A stretch of DNA of 64,000 nucleotides, from assembly GCF_021026345.1 (NCBI RefSeq), contig NZ_JAJNCZ010000004.1, forward strand, positions 372,001 to 436,000, written 5' to 3'. Source of the DNA: Rhizobium sp. GN54 (GTDB lineage: Bacteria; Pseudomonadota; Alphaproteobacteria; Rhizobiales; Rhizobiaceae). Each line of letters starts with the position of its first letter. Position 1 is the stretch's first letter. The translations under genes were made by a program, and so were the position numbers. The notes below the pieces were generated by a model. That model worked only from the letters and a program-made list of their open reading frames with translations, ran no database searches and was not told the origin of the DNA. Positions 1 through 9,031 of the stretch are shown in pieces.

Positions 1-990
1 GCCGTCGGGGGCGATCACGCCGATCGCGCCACAATAGGCGTCGCGCGGGCCGGTCTCGAGGTCGTGCAGGATCTCCATCGAGCGCATCTTCGGCGCGCCG
101 GTGATGGAGCCGCAGGGGAAGAGGGCGGCGAAGATGTCGCGGATCGACGTCTCCGGCACGAGCCGCGCGCGGACGTGGCTGACCATCTGGTGGACGGTCG
201 GATAGGTCTCGATCGCAAAGAGCTTCGGCACTTCCAGTGTGCCGACCTCGGAGATCCGGGAGATGTCGTTGCGGAGCAGGTCGACGATCATCCGGTTCTC
301 GGCCTGCGACTTCGGGTCGGCGAGCATGGCGGCGACGATCGCGTCGTCCTCGGAAGCGTTCGTCCCGCGAGGGGCAGTTCCCTTCATCGGATGCGTCTCG
401 ATCCAGCCGTCTTCGTCGACGCGGAAGAAGAGCTCCGGCGAGCGCGAGAGCAGGATCGGTCCGTCGAGCGAGACGAGCGCGCCGTATCTGACCGGCTGGC
501 GCTCGATCAGCGACCAGAAGGCGGCGACGGGATCGCCGTTCCAGCGGGCGCGGATCGGCATGGTCAGGTTGGCCTGGTAGCAGTCGCCCTCGCGCAGGTG
601 CCGGTGCAGCCGGTCGAAGCGCTGGCGGTAGGCCGGAAGATCCCACCCGGCTTTTGGCTCGGTGATGAAGGGCTCGTTCTCGGTCCGCTGCCTCGGCACT
701 GCGAGCGGATGGTCCGTGGCCGGCGCGTCGAAGATGCCGAAGCTCAGGAGCGGCGTCTCGCGTCCCTCGACCGCGAAGGGGGCAAGCTTGTCCTCGAACA
801 GGTGCCCGGCCTCGTAGCTCATGAAGCCGACGATCCACCGGCCTTCGTCATGGGCCGCCTGCAGTGCGCGGAAGGCGGGTTCGAAATCGGCGCGCCGGCG
901 CACCGTCACCATGCGCAGGGGATCGGCAAAGACCGTCGTCCTGTCCGCGCTGTCGTCGCGCAGGAGCACAAAGCGTTGGCGATCGGTCAT
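1..990 (-). CDS. pabB: Aminodeoxychorismate synthase component I, C-terminus cut by window edge
   Basis: Chorismate-binding enzyme that aminates chorismate to 4-amino-4-deoxychorismate for folate synthesis. The reading frame starts at an ATG (minus strand, 990) and is open to the window edge, giving 330 codons. Family motifs are visible in order: SPELFF near residue 180, the PMKGT segment near residue 200 (the lysine in this motif marks PabB rather than TrpE), ENRMIVDLLRND, and CGSITGAPKMRS close to the edge. The missing part is the C-terminal end of the chorismate-binding domain, and possibly a fused lyase domain that I cannot see. It lies downstream of pepF on the same strand. Identity is sure; full length is unknown. 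Confidence 0.93.
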   Translation of the reverse strand, partial: MTDRQRFVLLRDDSADRTTVFADPLRMVTVRRRADFEPAFRALQAAHDEGRWIVGFMSYEAGHLFEDKLAPFAVEGRETPLLSFGIFDAPATDHPLAVPRQRTENEPFITEPKAGWDLPAYRQRFDRLHRHLREGDCYQANLTMPIRARWNGDPVAAFWSLIERQPVRYGALVSLDGPILLSRSPELFFRVDEDGWIETHPMKGTAPRGTNASEDDAIVAAMLADPKSQAENRMIVDLLRNDISRISEVGTLEVPKLFAIETYPTVHQMVSHVRARLVPETSIRDIFAALFPCGSITGAPKMRSMEILHDLETGPRDAYCGAIGVIAPDG

Positions 991-1075
991 CTCATGCAAT
1001 TCCGGCAATCCATCCCTCTTGTCGCGCGCCTCCTGTCGCGCCGGCCCCGCTTGGGGGCGGCGCGGCCGATCCGTA

Positions 1076-2929
1076 TCAGGCGGCCTTATCAAGCGCCTCC
1101 AACTCGTCGATGAGCCCTTCGATCATCGACAGGCCCTTGCTCCAGAACGACGGGTCGGCGGCATTGAGGCCGAAGGGGCGCAGCAGGTCGGAGTGATGGC
1201 GGGTGCCGCCGGCCTTGAGCATCTCGAAATACTTCTCCTGGAAGCCGCTCTCGGCCTGCTGGTAGACCGCATAGAGCGAGTTCACCAGGCAATCCCCGAA
1301 CGCATAGGCATAGACGTAGAAGGGCGAATGGATGAAGTGGGGGATATAGGCCCAGTAGGTCTCGTAGCCCTCGGAGATCCGGATCGCCGGGCCGAGGCTG
1401 TCGGCCTGGACGGAGAGCCACAATTCGCCGATCTGCTCGGCGGTCAGTTCGCCCTCCTTGCGGGCCGTGTGGACCTTGCGCTCGAATTCGTAGAAGGCGA
1501 TCTGGCGCACGACCGTGTTGATCATGTCCTCGACCTTCTGGGCGAGCATCGCCTTGCGCTCGCGCCTGTCCTTCGTCCGATCGAGCAGCGAGCGGAAAGT
1601 CAGCATCTCGCCGAACACCGAGGCGGTCTCGGCGAGCGTCAGCGGAGTCGAGGCCATCAGCGCCCCCTGGCCGGCGGCGAGCACCTGGTGGACGCCGTGG
1701 CCGAGTTCGTGTGCCAGCGTCATCACGTCGCGCGGCTTGCCCATATAGTTGACGAGCACGTAGGGGTGCGCCGAGGGCACGGTCGGATGGGCGAAGGCGC
1801 CGGGCGCCTTTCCGGGGCGCACCGGCGCGTCGATCCAGTTCTCGTCGAAGAAGCGGCCGGCGATCGCGGCCATCTCGGGCGCGAAGGCGCCATAGGCCGA
1901 AAGCACGGTCTCCTTCGCGTCGCTCCAGGGGATCAGCGTGTCGGGCGTCTCCGGCAACGGCGCATTGCGGTCCCAGAACTCCAGCTGTTCCATTCCGAGC
2001 CACTTCGCCTTCATCGCGTAGTAGCGATGCGACAGCCGCGGATAGGCGTCGCGCACGGCGGCGGCCAGCGCGTCGACCACCTCGCGCTCGACGCGGTTGG
2101 CCAGATGCCGGCTGTCGGCGATGTCGTCGAAGCCGCGCCAGCGGTCGGAGATTTCCTTGTCCTTGGCGAGTGTGTTGGTGATGAGGGTGAAGGTGCGGAT
2201 GTTGTCCCGGAAGGTCTTCGCCAGCGCCATCGCGGCCTTGCGGCGCGTCTCGCCGCTCACATCCTGCAGCAGGTTCAGGGCGACCTCCAGCGGCACCTCC
2301 TCGCCGTCGATCTCGTAGCGCAGAGAGGCCATCGTCTCGTCGAACAGGCGGCTCCAGGCGGCCGCGCCGGTCATGGATTTCTCCAGGAACAGCTGCTCCG
2401 TCCGGTCGTCGAGCTGGTGCGGCTTTTCCTTGCGCAGGTCCTCGATCCACGGGCGGTAGTGGCCGGCGACCTCGTCCTTCTCCAGGCAGGCCTGGAGGCG
2501 GGCGTCATCTATCCTGTTCAATTCCAAGGCGAAAAACAGAAGGTGCGCCGAGATGTCGGTGATCTTCGACTGGACGTCGCCATAGAGCTTGCCGTTGGCC
2601 GGATCGGTGGTGTCGGAGAAATAGGTCAGCCCGGCGAAGGAGGCGATGCGGCCGAGCAGGTCGTCGAGCGCCTCGAACTCCTTCACCGCCTGGCCGATGC
2701 CGTCCTTGCCGGTCCGGCCGGCGGCCTCGTCGAGCCGGCCCTTCCATCGGGCCTCGAAGGCCAGCGCATCCGCCTCGCCGCGCTTCAGGTCGGCCGCAAA
2801 TTCCGGCGCCTTGGGCGAGGCGTAGAGGTCGCCGAGGTTCCAGTGCGGCAGGTCGCCGAGATCGCCGGAAAAGGCGCCGGCAGTTGCTGTCGCACGGTGG
2901 ATGGCGGGCTGGTTCTTGAAGATGGGCAT
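1076..2929 (-). CDS. pepF: M3 family oligoendopeptidase F
   Basis: Cytoplasmic zinc metallopeptidase that degrades oligopeptides. The 617-residue product has the M3 zinc motif HELGH at about residue 407 (HExxH, continuing GVH), followed about 28 residues later by ETASVFGEM, which supplies the third ligand. Length and order fit the M3B (PepF/clade 3) group. An open frame continues upstream to 3091, but I chose the ATG at 2929 because the protein from MPIFKNQP onward has the normal N-terminus and the extension would enter the promoter region of the divergent response regulator. No signal peptide is seen. Confidence 0.93.
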   Translation of the reverse strand: MPIFKNQPAIHRATATAGAFSGDLGDLPHWNLGDLYASPKAPEFAADLKRGEADALAFEARWKGRLDEAAGRTGKDGIGQAVKEFEALDDLLGRIASFAGLTYFSDTTDPANGKLYGDVQSKITDISAHLLFFALELNRIDDARLQACLEKDEVAGHYRPWIEDLRKEKPHQLDDRTEQLFLEKSMTGAAAWSRLFDETMASLRYEIDGEEVPLEVALNLLQDVSGETRRKAAMALAKTFRDNIRTFTLITNTLAKDKEISDRWRGFDDIADSRHLANRVEREVVDALAAAVRDAYPRLSHRYYAMKAKWLGMEQLEFWDRNAPLPETPDTLIPWSDAKETVLSAYGAFAPEMAAIAGRFFDENWIDAPVRPGKAPGAFAHPTVPSAHPYVLVNYMGKPRDVMTLAHELGHGVHQVLAAGQGALMASTPLTLAETASVFGEMLTFRSLLDRTKDRRERKAMLAQKVEDMINTVVRQIAFYEFERKVHTARKEGELTAEQIGELWLSVQADSLGPAIRISEGYETYWAYIPHFIHSPFYVYAYAFGDCLVNSLYAVYQQAESGFQEKYFEMLKAGGTRHHSDLLRPFGLNAADPSFWSKGLSMIEGLIDELEALDKAA

Positions 2930-3090
2930 CGGTTGGCCTCGTGTCTGATGCGATTGGCGTTTGCTTGCGTCGTCATTGGTTAAAATGCAAGCCTTTCTCA
3001 AAACGGCATGTTCAACCCTTCGTGCCAAGGTCCGGCGGTATTGTTGTGCCAACTCCGCGCATGATGTGTGGAGGGCAAGGAGATGTACCA

Positions 3091-4629
3091 ATGACGGCCC
3101 ACATTCTTGTCATCGACGATGATCCTGTCCAGCGCAGGCTTCTCAAGAACATGATCGAACGCAATGGCCATGTCGCGCACATGGCAGAAAACGGCCGCCA
3201 GGGCCTGGAGGTTCTCGACCGCAAGGGCGGTCTCATCAGCGTCATCCTGCTCGACCTGATGATGCCGGAGATGAACGGCAGCGCCTTCCTCGAGGCGCTC
3301 GCCGAGCGCGAAATCGGCATTCCCGTCGTCGTCCAGACCGGGCAGGGCGGGCTCGAGACCGTGGTGATGGCGATGCGCGCCGGCGCCTTCGATTTCGTGG
3401 TCAAGCCGGTGTCGCCAGAACGCCTCGGCGTCGCCATCGAAAACGCGTTGAAACTCGAGCAGCGCGACTATCGCGGCCGCACCAGCCGCCGCGGCCGCAG
3501 CGAAGCGGTGCAGTTCGACGACATCGTCTCGGCGAGCCCGGAGATGCTGCGGGTGATCGAATTGGCACGCCGTGCCGCGCAGTCGAACATTCCCGTGGTG
3601 ATCGAGGGTGAATCCGGCGTCGGCAAGGAGATGATCGCCCGCGCCATCCAGTCGGCGAGCGACCGGGCCAACAAGCCGTTCGTCACCGTCAATTGCGGCG
3701 CCATCCCGCATAACCTCGTCGAAAGCATCCTGTTCGGCCACGAGAAGGGGGCTTTCACCGGCGCTACCGAGCGGCATATCGGCAAGTTCGCCGAGGCGGA
3801 CGGCGGCACGATCTTCCTCGACGAGATCGGCGACCTGCCGCTCGAGGTCCAGGTGAAGCTTCTGCGTGCGGTCCAGCAGGGCGAAATCGAGACGGTCGGC
3901 GCGCGTTCGCCGCAGAAGGTCAACGTCCGGCTGATCTCGGCCACCAACAAGGACCTGATCACCGAGGTGAAGGAGGGACGCTTCCGCGAGGACCTCTACT
4001 ACCGCCTCAATGTCTTCCCGATCACGATCCCGGCGCTGCGCCGGCGCAAGGAGGATATCCCGGTGCTGGTGCGCTCGTTCGTCGAGCGCTTTGCCGGCGA
4101 GCAGAAGCTGTCGACGCCGCTGACGGTTTCCGCGGCCGCCCTGGCGCTGCTGACCGCCTTCGACTGGCCGGGCAATATCCGCCAGCTGGAGAACGCGATC
4201 TTCCGCGCCGTCGTGCTCGCCCAGGGCTCCGAACTGCACACCTCCGATTTCCCCCAGATCGCCACCCAGGTACCGGGGCATGCGATCTCGGCCGAGGGGA
4301 CTGTGTCGTGGGACGTCGCCAGCGCGCCGCCCGTGCCGCGGATGGCACCGGCCCGCCTGCCGTCCGTCTATCCGGAGTTCCGCAGCGAGGAACAGACCGA
4401 ATCACGTGCGCCGGCCAGCAACGAGAACGCCATCCCGAGCCTCGACGGCGGCGGGCAGGTGCGTCGCCTGGCGGATGTAGAAGAGGAACTGATCCGGTTT
4501 GCCCTGAAGTTCTATCATGGACAGATGAGCCAGGTTGCCCGCAAATTGGGCATCGGCAGGTCTACCCTTTATCGAAAATTGAAGGATTATGGCATAGATC
4601 CAGACAATCCGGTCAGGGAAGTAGCCTGA
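3091..4629 (+). CDS. Sigma-54-dependent response regulator (orphan)
   Basis: NtrC-type transcription activator of 512 residues. An N-terminal receiver domain carries the phospho-acceptor Asp55 in LLDLMMPE. A central AAA+ domain follows, with Walker A GESGVGKE near residue 173 and the sigma-54 contact loop GAFTGA near residue 221. A C-terminal Fis-type helix-turn-helix covers the last 35 residues (QVARKLGIGRSTLYRKL). The start is set by an AAGGAG site at 3077-3082, seven bases before the ATG, although the frame is open upstream. No histidine kinase is adjacent, so its partner must be encoded elsewhere. Upstream neighbour pepF is divergent; downstream is a cell-wall peptidase. The target promoters are not evident here. 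Confidence 0.92.
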   Translation: MTAHILVIDDDPVQRRLLKNMIERNGHVAHMAENGRQGLEVLDRKGGLISVILLDLMMPEMNGSAFLEALAEREIGIPVVVQTGQGGLETVVMAMRAGAFDFVVKPVSPERLGVAIENALKLEQRDYRGRTSRRGRSEAVQFDDIVSASPEMLRVIELARRAAQSNIPVVIEGESGVGKEMIARAIQSASDRANKPFVTVNCGAIPHNLVESILFGHEKGAFTGATERHIGKFAEADGGTIFLDEIGDLPLEVQVKLLRAVQQGEIETVGARSPQKVNVRLISATNKDLITEVKEGRFREDLYYRLNVFPITIPALRRRKEDIPVLVRSFVERFAGEQKLSTPLTVSAAALALLTAFDWPGNIRQLENAIFRAVVLAQGSELHTSDFPQIATQVPGHAISAEGTVSWDVASAPPVPRMAPARLPSVYPEFRSEEQTESRAPASNENAIPSLDGGGQVRRLADVEEELIRFALKFYHGQMSQVARKLGIGRSTLYRKLKDYGIDPDNPVREVA

Positions 4630-4777
4630 ATTCAGTTGATTTCTCAATCGCCTCGTGCTTTTCCGGTTGCCGTTCATGCCTTGTTAGTGGATCGTTCACT
4701 ATAAGGGTACTGTATTGGCAACTGTGGCGGATTTGCCATGCTGTTACCGCAATTGGTCGTCATCTGAACAATCAGGG

Positions 4778-6673
4778 ATGACCATTGTCCGCAGGACGGG
4801 GATAGAGTTGGCAAATATTATCGGATCGATGACGCTCCGGGGCGCCAGCGCGCTAGCCATGTGCAAAGCGGCGCTCACGAAGACGCCGAAGGCTCTGACC
4901 ATCGCTGCCATGGCCGTTTCGCTCGTCGTTCCGGCCCTGGTCCCTTCGGCGACCGATGCCGCCTCCGGCACGCGCACGCTGAAGGTCTATTTCGTCCATA
5001 CCAATGAGAAGGCCGAGATCACCTTCAAGCGCAACGGGCGCTACGACCAGAAGGGATTGCAGCAACTCAACCGCTTCCTGCGCGACTGGCGCCGCAACGA
5101 GCCGACGAAGATGGACCCGCGTCTCTTCGACCTCGTCTGGGAAGTCTACCAGAAGAGCGGATCGCGCGGTTATATCCACGTCGTTTCCGCCTATCGCTCG
5201 CCCGCCACCAATTCGATGCTGCGTTCGCGCTCCAAGGGCGTCGCCAAGAAGAGCCAGCACATGCTCGGCAAGGCGATGGACTTCTACATTCCCGACGTGA
5301 AGCTGAAGAAGCTGCGCGAGATCGGTATGAAGTTCCAGGTCGGCGGCGTCGGCTACTATCCCACCTCCGGCTCGCCCTTCGTCCACATGGACGTCGGCAG
5401 CGTCCGCGCCTGGCCGCGGATGAACCGGCAGGAACTCGTATCGCTCTTCCCCGACGGCAAGACGATGCACGTCCCCTCCGACGGCAAGCCGCTGCCCGGC
5501 TATCAGCAGGCGGTGGCCGACTACAAGCGCCGCGTCGGCGCCGATGCGGTCCAGGTCGCAGGCGGCGGATCGGCGGACGAGAAATCGGCCAAGCGCAAGA
5601 ATTTCTTCGCAGCCCTCTTCGGCGGCGGCGGGGATGAAGACGAAGAACCCACTGCAATCGCCAGCGCCGAGCCGCTGGAGGCCAGGCCCGCGGCACGGTC
5701 CGCCTCGGCGCCGGCCGCTGCCGAAGCGCTTCCGGGCGTCGGCGGATCCGCGCCGGCAGATGTCGTCCCCACGGCTGCGCCGACCGTCACCGAAACCGAG
5801 ATCGCCGAGCTGAACGCACCCATTCCGCTCGTTCGCCCGGCCTTCCGCGACAACGCCGCTCCCGCCGCCGCCCCGGTGCCGGCAGCTTCCGAACTGGCGC
5901 TGGTGCCGCCGGCGGCCAACACGGCCGCAGCAGCGCTCGACGCCGCTTCGCCGACGCCGCCGGTGGCGGCATTGCCGCAGGCGGAATTCGCCGACCTCGG
6001 CGCTTACAAGGTGCCGGTCCCCGAACTGCTTGGCCCGCGCACGCTTCCGGGCGAGGCGGAGCAGGGCACGATGGCGGCGGCCCTGATCCCCGTTCCGGGC
6101 TCGCCCCCGGGCGACGACGCGGCATGGCTTGCCGTGGCGGAAGCCGACGTCGGCATCCCGAGCCAGGCCGCTGCTGCGACGGATGTCGCCGCCGTCGCCG
6201 AGGCGAGGCCGGATGGCGGAATCTCGGCAGAGGCTGCGACGCGTGTCGCACTTGCCGTGCCGAGCAACGAGATCGCGGGCGAGGCGCCGGTCGAGCTCGC
6301 AGCCTTCGTGCCGCGCCCCTCGGGTGCCGCGCGTGAAGCGCTGACCGCCTTCGACGTTCCCATGAACGAGGTTCCGGCCAAGGGTGGCCGTCCGAAGAAG
6401 CAGGATGCGGAGGCCGCAGCTCGTGGTGCTATCCGCACCGAACCGAAGCTGACCCAGAAGATCATCTCGCAATGGGCGCTGACGCAGGATCGGGTGGCGA
6501 CGCTGTCGAAGCCGGTAAAGGCGCCACGTTTCGTCAGCCGGAGCATGCGCCAGGCCCCGACCACCGTCTACAAGGCCGGCTTCCAGCCGGAGACGGCCGG
6601 GATCGACGCGGGCCGGTTCAGCGGTACGGCCGTCAATTTCATGGAAGTCCAGAAGTTCTCCGAAACCGACTGA
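4778..6673 (+). CDS. DUF882/M15-type (YcbK/MepK-like) murein peptidase with long Ala/Pro-rich tail
   Basis: Exported protein of about 631 residues. A hydrophobic stretch near residues 45-60 looks like a signal sequence or anchor. The catalytic region (about residues 65-215) has the LAS/M15 zinc pattern: SQHMLGKAMD near residue 158 and HMD near residue 202. In E. coli the related MepK cuts 3-3 cross-links in peptidoglycan, a bond type common in rhizobia; that role is an inference here. The remaining two thirds is a low-complexity Ala/Pro/Glu-rich region without recognised domains, much longer than E. coli YcbK. The exact start is uncertain: ATG 4778, TTG 4808 and ATG 4829 are all possible and none has a strong ribosome site. 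Confidence 0.8.
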   Translation: MTIVRRTGIELANIIGSMTLRGASALAMCKAALTKTPKALTIAAMAVSLVVPALVPSATDAASGTRTLKVYFVHTNEKAEITFKRNGRYDQKGLQQLNRFLRDWRRNEPTKMDPRLFDLVWEVYQKSGSRGYIHVVSAYRSPATNSMLRSRSKGVAKKSQHMLGKAMDFYIPDVKLKKLREIGMKFQVGGVGYYPTSGSPFVHMDVGSVRAWPRMNRQELVSLFPDGKTMHVPSDGKPLPGYQQAVADYKRRVGADAVQVAGGGSADEKSAKRKNFFAALFGGGGDEDEEPTAIASAEPLEARPAARSASAPAAAEALPGVGGSAPADVVPTAAPTVTETEIAELNAPIPLVRPAFRDNAAPAAAPVPAASELALVPPAANTAAAALDAASPTPPVAALPQAEFADLGAYKVPVPELLGPRTLPGEAEQGTMAAALIPVPGSPPGDDAAWLAVAEADVGIPSQAAAATDVAAVAEARPDGGISAEAATRVALAVPSNEIAGEAPVELAAFVPRPSGAAREALTAFDVPMNEVPAKGGRPKKQDAEAAARGAIRTEPKLTQKIISQWALTQDRVATLSKPVKAPRFVSRSMRQAPTTVYKAGFQPETAGIDAGRFSGTAVNFMEVQKFSETD

Positions 6674-6697
6674 CCTCCATCGTTGCAGACAGACACG

Positions 6698-6732
6698 AAA
6701 AAGCCCGCCGAACCTGGTTCGGCGGGCTTTTT
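6698..6732. terminator. Bidirectional rho-independent terminator
   Basis: Stem GCCCGCCGAA / TTCGGCGGGC with a five-base loop, flanked by AAAAA on the left and TTTTT on the right. It can therefore stop both the DUF882 gene (plus) and the DUF2312 gene (minus), which converge here. Confidence 0.9.
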
Positions 6733-6755
6733 GCGACCTTCCGGTCAACAGCCTG

Positions 6756-7019
6756 TCATTCTTCCGGCGGCAGTTCGACCATGCCGAGCGCCTGCAGGTA
6801 GGTATCCAGGATCGCCTCCTGCTCCATGCGCTCGTCCTTGTCCTGCTTGCGGATCTGGATCACCTTGCGCAGGATCTTGGTGTCGAAGCCGACGCCCTTG
6901 GCCTCGCCGTAGACATCCTTGATGTCGTCGGCGATCGTCTTCTTTTCTTCTTCCAGGCGCTCGATCCGCTCGATGAAAGCACGAAGCTGGTCGCGGGCGA
7001 CGCCGTGAGCATCGGACAT
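6756..7019 (-). CDS. DUF2312 (UPF0335) family protein
   Basis: Short conserved alphaproteobacterial protein, 87 residues. Starts [11 protein letters not shown] and is mostly a charged helix ([19 protein letters not shown]) followed by [13 protein letters not shown], the typical UPF0335 pattern. A perfect AAGGAG site lies just before the chosen ATG, so the longer open frame to 7091 is rejected. The family has no assigned biochemical function; a helical RNA- or DNA-associated role has been suggested only by resemblance. Converges with the DUF882 gene at a shared terminator. Confidence 0.93.
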   Translation of the reverse strand: MSDAHGVARDQLRAFIERIERLEEEKKTIADDIKDVYGEAKGVGFDTKILRKVIQIRKQDKDERMEQEAILDTYLQALGMVELPPEE

Positions 7020-7180
7020 GGTCTTCTCCTTGACTGGGGAAAATGAATGGACGTGATGGCGTGATCTGCCGCGAAGTTCCGGCGAGATCAAGGCCTATCC
7101 GCAAGGCGGCCGGAATTTTCGCAGCTTATACAAGTTACCCACGCTATCCGCGCCCGGCGACCGCGGGCAGCCACGGCCCG

Positions 7181-7486
7181 TCATTCCTGCGGGCGGTTGA
7201 TCTCGAATGCGGCCTTTTGCCCGGCGCTTGCCTCCTTCTGATGCAGGTCGCGCCAGGCGTCGTAGGGCATTCCGTAGATGATCTCGCGGGATTCCTCCTT
7301 GTCCATCGCCACGCCCGCGGCATTGGCCGCCTCGCGATACCAGTTCGACAGGCAGTTGCGGCAGAAGCCGGCAAGGTTCATCAGGTCGATGTTCTGCACG
7401 TCGGTGCGTTCGCGCAGGTGCGACACGAGCCGCCGGAAGGCGGCGGCCTCAAAGGCCATGCGTTGTTCTTCGCTCAGGTCGTCCAT
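7181..7486 (-). CDS. DUF1244 family protein
   Basis: 101-residue conserved protein of unknown function. The characteristic core NLAGFCRNCLSNWY contains two cysteines four residues apart (CRNC), and YREAANAAGV follows. A GGAGGA ribosome site precedes the ATG at 7486, which rejects the upstream extension of 53 codons. Gene order DUF2312-DUF1244-N-formylglutamate amidohydrolase on one strand suggests a loose operon, with 60-160 base gaps. Confidence 0.92.
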   Translation of the reverse strand: MDDLSEEQRMAFEAAAFRRLVSHLRERTDVQNIDLMNLAGFCRNCLSNWYREAANAAGVAMDKEESREIIYGMPYDAWRDLHQKEASAGQKAAFEINRPQE

Positions 7487-7548
7487 GTCGGTCCTCCGGT
7501 GAGCGGGCGCTCGTCCTATTGCCCGCTTTCGATCCTCGCGCGTTCCGG

Positions 7549-8349
7549 TCAGTAGGGGCCGGTGCGGGAGGGGAATGTCTGATAGGTGTGAAGCGCCTCG
7601 TCGGCATTCAAGCGGGCGAGCACGGGCGCCAGGCGTTCCGTCCATCGCGCGATGCCGGCCTCGTCGCCGATCTCGTCCTGGCGGACCTCGATCAGCGCAT
7701 GGGGGATGCCCGCCTTCATGCAGTGGCGGAACATGGTGTCGCCGCGCAAGGCGCCGTCATAGGGTTCGTTGCTCGCGGTCACGACGCCGGGGAGCGCCGC
7801 CAGTTCGGCCAGCAGCGGGTCGACGGCGCGATGGTCGCTGTCCCACAGGACGGTGATATGCCAGGGCCGCGGAGCGCCCTTCCAGAAGGGGGTGAAGGAA
7901 TGCAGCGAGATCACCAGCGGTGCCCTGCCGCTTGCCTCGGCCACTTGGCCGATCGTCTCCGACACGGCGCCGTGATAGGGCCGGTGGTAGGTCTCGAGCC
8001 GATGGCGCCACTCCTCGGCGGTGATCGGATGGTTGCCGGGCACGATCGCGCCGTCGGAGATCCGCATGATCAGGGTCGGATCGTCCTCGCCGCGGTTCGG
8101 ATCGATCAGGAGGCGGGAGAAGCGGCTCATGACCGCCGGCACGCCGAGTTGCGCCGACAGCGCCCGCGTCAGTCCCTCGATGCCGATGTCATAGGCGATG
8201 TGGCGTTCGAAGGCGCTGTCGGGCAGGCCGAGCCGGCCATAGGCGGCCGGCACGCGGTTGGTGGCGTGGTCGGCGAGCAGGACGAGGCCACGGCTCATGT
8301 CGCCGCCCAGAATCTCGTAGGGGCTGTCATCCGTTTGCAGGGTTTTCAT
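7549..8349 (-). CDS. N-formylglutamate amidohydrolase family protein
   Basis: 266 residues. Belongs to the zinc-dependent family that hydrolyses N-formylglutamate to formate and glutamate, as in the last step of some histidine-degradation routes. Family blocks are visible: LLADHATNRVP near the N-terminus, SRLLIDPNRGEDDPT near residue 83, ISLHSFTP near residue 146, and IEVRQDEI near residue 220. No other hut genes are next to it, so the physiological substrate is uncertain; stand-alone members are common in this order. Read divergently from the DUF1036 gene. Confidence 0.87.
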   Translation of the reverse strand: MKTLQTDDSPYEILGGDMSRGLVLLADHATNRVPAAYGRLGLPDSAFERHIAYDIGIEGLTRALSAQLGVPAVMSRFSRLLIDPNRGEDDPTLIMRISDGAIVPGNHPITAEEWRHRLETYHRPYHGAVSETIGQVAEASGRAPLVISLHSFTPFWKGAPRPWHITVLWDSDHRAVDPLLAELAALPGVVTASNEPYDGALRGDTMFRHCMKAGIPHALIEVRQDEIGDEAGIARWTERLAPVLARLNADEALHTYQTFPSRTGPY

Positions 8350-8521
8350 GCGATCTCTTCGTCATGGACGTCCAAGGCTTGATGGCATGGGCAAACGGTA
8401 ACCGCAAGTCGCGGCGGTGTCGTCGATTCGGGGCGAATTGGGGCAGCGTGCGGGGGTGCGATCACAATATAATCGATTAGAGTTGCGTTGACATTCTCAG
8501 CTTGCCGTCGCAAGAAAGCGC

Positions 8522-9031
8522 GTGACCAAATCAACGGAGTTCCCATTGGAAGCCGTGCCAGATCATTCGCACTCACGCACCCTCCGTTCGGCGCCCGGCC
8601 TTTCCTGCCTCGGTCTGTTGGCTGCCGCCGCATTCTTCACCCTCGCGGCCCCCGGGGCTGCGCGTGCCGACTTCCGCGTCTGCAACGGAACGCAGAACCT
8701 GGTCGGCGTCGCGATCGGCTACCGCGCCACCGAAGGCTGGGTGACGGAAGGCTGGTGGCAGATCCCGGCCACGACCTGCGCCACGCTGATCGAAGGCGAG
8801 CTGCAGTCGCGCTACTACTACCTCTACGCCGAGGATGCCGCCCGCGGCGGCCGCTGGACCGGCGAAGTCAACATGTGCGTCGCCGAGAACGAGTTCAAGA
8901 TCACCGGCGTCCAGGACTGCTTCGCACGCGGTTTCCAGAAGATGGGATTCAAGGAATATGACACCGGGCGCCAGGGCAGCTGGATGGTCCAGCTCTCCGA
9001 TACGCCCGGTCCCCAGGAAAGCCAGAATTGA
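8522..9031 (+). CDS. DUF1036 exported small protein
   Basis: 169-residue secreted protein. After a signal peptide (hydrophobic LGLLAAAAFFTLAAPGAARA, cleavage near residue 49) the DUF1036 domain follows with FRVCNGT, WWQIPATTC and CFARGF, including four conserved cysteines that could form disulfides. Function unknown. Start codon is uncertain: GTG at 8522 opens the frame, while TTG at 8546 has a GGAG six bases upstream. A TTGACA hexamer at 8488-8493 could be its -35 element. Its stop overlaps the pyk start (TGATG), so the two genes are translationally coupled. Confidence 0.88.
   Translation: MTKSTEFPLEAVPDHSHSRTLRSAPGLSCLGLLAAAAFFTLAAPGAARADFRVCNGTQNLVGVAIGYRATEGWVTEGWWQIPATTCATLIEGELQSRYYYLYAEDAARGGRWTGEVNMCVAENEFKITGVQDCFARGFQKMGFKEYDTGRQGSWMVQLSDTPGPQESQN

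Noticed and set aside
8461-8521. Strong promoter TTGACA (8488-8493) for the DUF1036 gene
   Set aside because: The hexamer is perfect but no good -10 lies 16-18 bases downstream, so it is only a possible -35 and not listed as a promoter.
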